The position numbers were made by a program, and so were the translations under genes. The notes beneath the pieces are model-generated. The model was not told where the DNA came from. It searched no databases and was given only the letters and a program-made list of their open reading frames with translations. 64,000 bases of DNA from NCBI RefSeq assembly GCF_015558675.1, contig NZ_JADMOL010000011.1, positions 1 through 64,000 on the forward strand. The letters are read 5' to 3'. The DNA comes from Paenibacillus sp. 1001270B_150601_E10. Lineage in GTDB: Bacteria > Bacillota > Bacilli > Paenibacillales > Paenibacillaceae. Position 1 is the first letter of the stretch. Every line of letters begins with the position of its first letter. Positions 62,717 to 64,000 of this stretch are shown here, piece by piece.

Positions 62717-64000
62717 TTATTGCATAATTCGCTGTACAGTATATACATCCTTCACGCGCTTGATCTTCTCAACAACAGATTGCAAATGCTCTGTATTGCG
62801 GATCAGCACGGTCATGTGAATTAAAGCCAGCTTGTTCTTATCCGATCTTCCAGATACCGCTGCAATATTCGTCTTGCTCTCGGACACCACCTGAAGCACT
62901 TCGTTTAAGAAGCCGCGGCGGTCCATGCCGGTAATCTCGATATCGACGCTGTAATTCGCCTCGCTCGAATCTTCCCATTCGACTTCGATGATACGATCTG
63001 CCTCTTCCCCTTCAATCTCCTGCGGAAGGTTGAGACAGTCTGCGCGGTGGACAGAGACGCCTCTTCCACGTGTGACGTAGCCAACAATATCATCCCCAGG
63101 AACTGGGTTGCAGCAGCGTGCAAAGCGAACGAGCAGATTATCGATGCCCTTTACTCGAACCCCATTCGTTGGTCTCGACTTGCGGTTCGTTGTATCCTTC
63201 TTCATCTCCTTGACTTCCTGCGTCAGTTCGAGATGCTTAAGCTGCGCTTCCTCGGCTTCCTTACGCATCTTCTCCGTTAGCCGAGTACAGACCTGCGCTG
63301 CCGTCAATCCGCCAAAGCCGATGGCCGACATCATATCTTCCACATCGTTGAAGTTGAACTTCTTGGCTACTTCAAGCAGCTTGTCATCCGCCATCAGCCC
63401 CTGCGTATCCACCGTGTCCATGCCAAGGCGCTTCAGTTCCTTCTCAATGGACTCACGGCCCTTCTGAACGTTCTCTTCCCGCTTCTCCTTCTTGAACCAC
63501 TGCTTGATCTTCGATCTCGCATGAGAGGATTGAGCGATCTTCATCCAGTCTACGCTAGGACCATAGGAATGCTTCGAGGTGAGAATCTCCACGATATCGC
63601 CAGTCTTCAGCTTATGGTCAAGCGGTACAATACGTCCATTCACCTTGGCGCCAATCGTGCGATTGCCGACCTCTGTATGAATCCGGTACGCAAAGTCCAG
63701 CGGCACAGAGCCTGCTGGAAGCTCAATGACTTCGCCTTTAGGCGTAAAGACGAATACGAGATCAGAGAAGAAATCCATCTTCAGCGATTCTACAAATTCG
63801 CTTGCATCCTTCGTCTCCTGCTGCAGATCCAAGATCTCGCGCAGGAAGGTCATCTTCTCCTCGAAGCTTCCGCCTACACCGCTTGGATTGCCTTCTTTAT
63901 AGGCCCAGTGGGCCGCTACCCCGTACTCAGCGGTACGGTGCATGTCCCAGGTGCGAATCTGTACCTCAGTCGGCTCTCCAGTGGGTCCAATGACCGTCGT
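62717..64000 (-). CDS. relA: (p)ppGpp synthetase/hydrolase RelA (partial, N-terminus outside window)
   Basis: The last 427 residues are visible; the frame stays open to the right edge. It enters in the synthetase domain (TTVIGPTGEPTEVQIRTWDMHRTAEYGVAAHWAYKEG). A TGS domain follows (DLVFVFTPKGEVIELPAGSVPLDFAYRIHTEVGNRTIGAKVNGRIVPLDHKL), then a helical region, a zinc-finger part (RFARCCNPVPGDDIVGYVTRGRGVSVHRADC) and a C-terminal ACT domain. Bifunctional Rel of Firmicutes is about 730 residues, so about 300, including the hydrolase domain, lie outside. It makes and degrades the stringent alarmone. Confidence 0.96.
   Translation of the reverse strand, partial: TTVIGPTGEPTEVQIRTWDMHRTAEYGVAAHWAYKEGNPSGVGGSFEEKMTFLREILDLQQETKDASEFVESLKMDFFSDLVFVFTPKGEVIELPAGSVPLDFAYRIHTEVGNRTIGAKVNGRIVPLDHKLKTGDIVEILTSKHSYGPSVDWMKIAQSSHARSKIKQWFKKEKREENVQKGRESIEKELKRLGMDTVDTQGLMADDKLLEVAKKFNFNDVEDMMSAIGFGGLTAAQVCTRLTEKMRKEAEEAQLKHLELTQEVKEMKKDTTNRKSRPTNGVRVKGIDNLLVRFARCCNPVPGDDIVGYVTRGRGVSVHRADCLNLPQEIEGEEADRIIEVEWEDSSEANYSVDIEITGMDRRGFLNEVLQVVSESKTNIAAVSGRSDKNKLALIHMTVLIRNTEHLQSVVEKIKRVKDVYTVQRIMQ

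Overview
The window looks like a stretch of chromosome from an endospore-forming Firmicute of the Paenibacillaceae. Pointers are a GerA/GerC/GerB germinant-receptor operon, S-layer homology (SLH) proteins, T-box leaders, CymR, DUF1292 and IreB proteins, and a DUF5696/extracellular solute-binding protein cluster typical of Paenibacillus. Nearly all genes lie on the minus strand, so transcription runs right to left. No rRNA, tRNA, CRISPR array, insertion sequence or prophage was seen.

Region 1 (1-9835) is a six-gene operon: MsmX-type ATPase, a 996-residue solute-binding protein with two carbohydrate-binding-like domains, two sugar-type permeases, a secreted NHL-propeller/TPR/Yip1 membrane protein, and a secreted DUF5696 protein cut by the window edge. 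It looks like an uncharacterised system for recognising, processing and importing a carbohydrate, and is the best candidate here for undescribed biology. Region 2 (10224-16053) is a complete oppA-B-C-D-F peptide importer operon. Region 3 (16478-21145) holds a membrane-anchored polysaccharide deacetylase, an AI-2E family membrane protein on the plus strand, and a class B penicillin-binding protein.

Region 4 (21232-29385) follows the Bacillus subtilis order alaS-ireB-ruvX-yrzB-mltG-trhP1-trhP2, headed by a well-formed promoter and an alanine T-box. A second DUF1292 gene is inserted, and trmR is missing between mltG and trhP1. Region 5 (29374-42050) is an accessory block lying between alaS and the yrrI-like gene: two divergently transcribed SLH surface proteins (one Ig-like, one a subtilisin-family protease), a small membrane protein, and the germinant-receptor operon behind a sigma-G-type promoter.

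Region 6 (42122-50187) carries an AI-2E family (yrrI-like) gene, anaerobic nrdDG behind a promoter covered by two NrdR boxes, a zinc-ribbon protein, a PRC-barrel protein, a cysteine desulfurase, cymR, and the divergently oriented mnmA. Desulfurase plus MnmA is the sulfur relay for tRNA 2-thiouridine, and CymR is the cysteine-metabolism repressor. Region 7 (50222-53831) is a small accessory set: glycosyltransferase, methyltransferase, CNNM/CBS transporter, ArsR regulator.

Region 8 (54116-64000) returns to the conserved order rarA-tcdA-aspS-hisS-dtd-relA. hisS-aspS is led by a T-box whose specifier region contains overlapping GAC and CAC codons. An unrecognised 146-residue protein, a 48-codon ORF and the remnant of an AraC-type sensor domain lie between hisS and relA. 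relA is cut by the right edge. Functional statements rest on motifs read by eye and family knowledge; no database search was possible.
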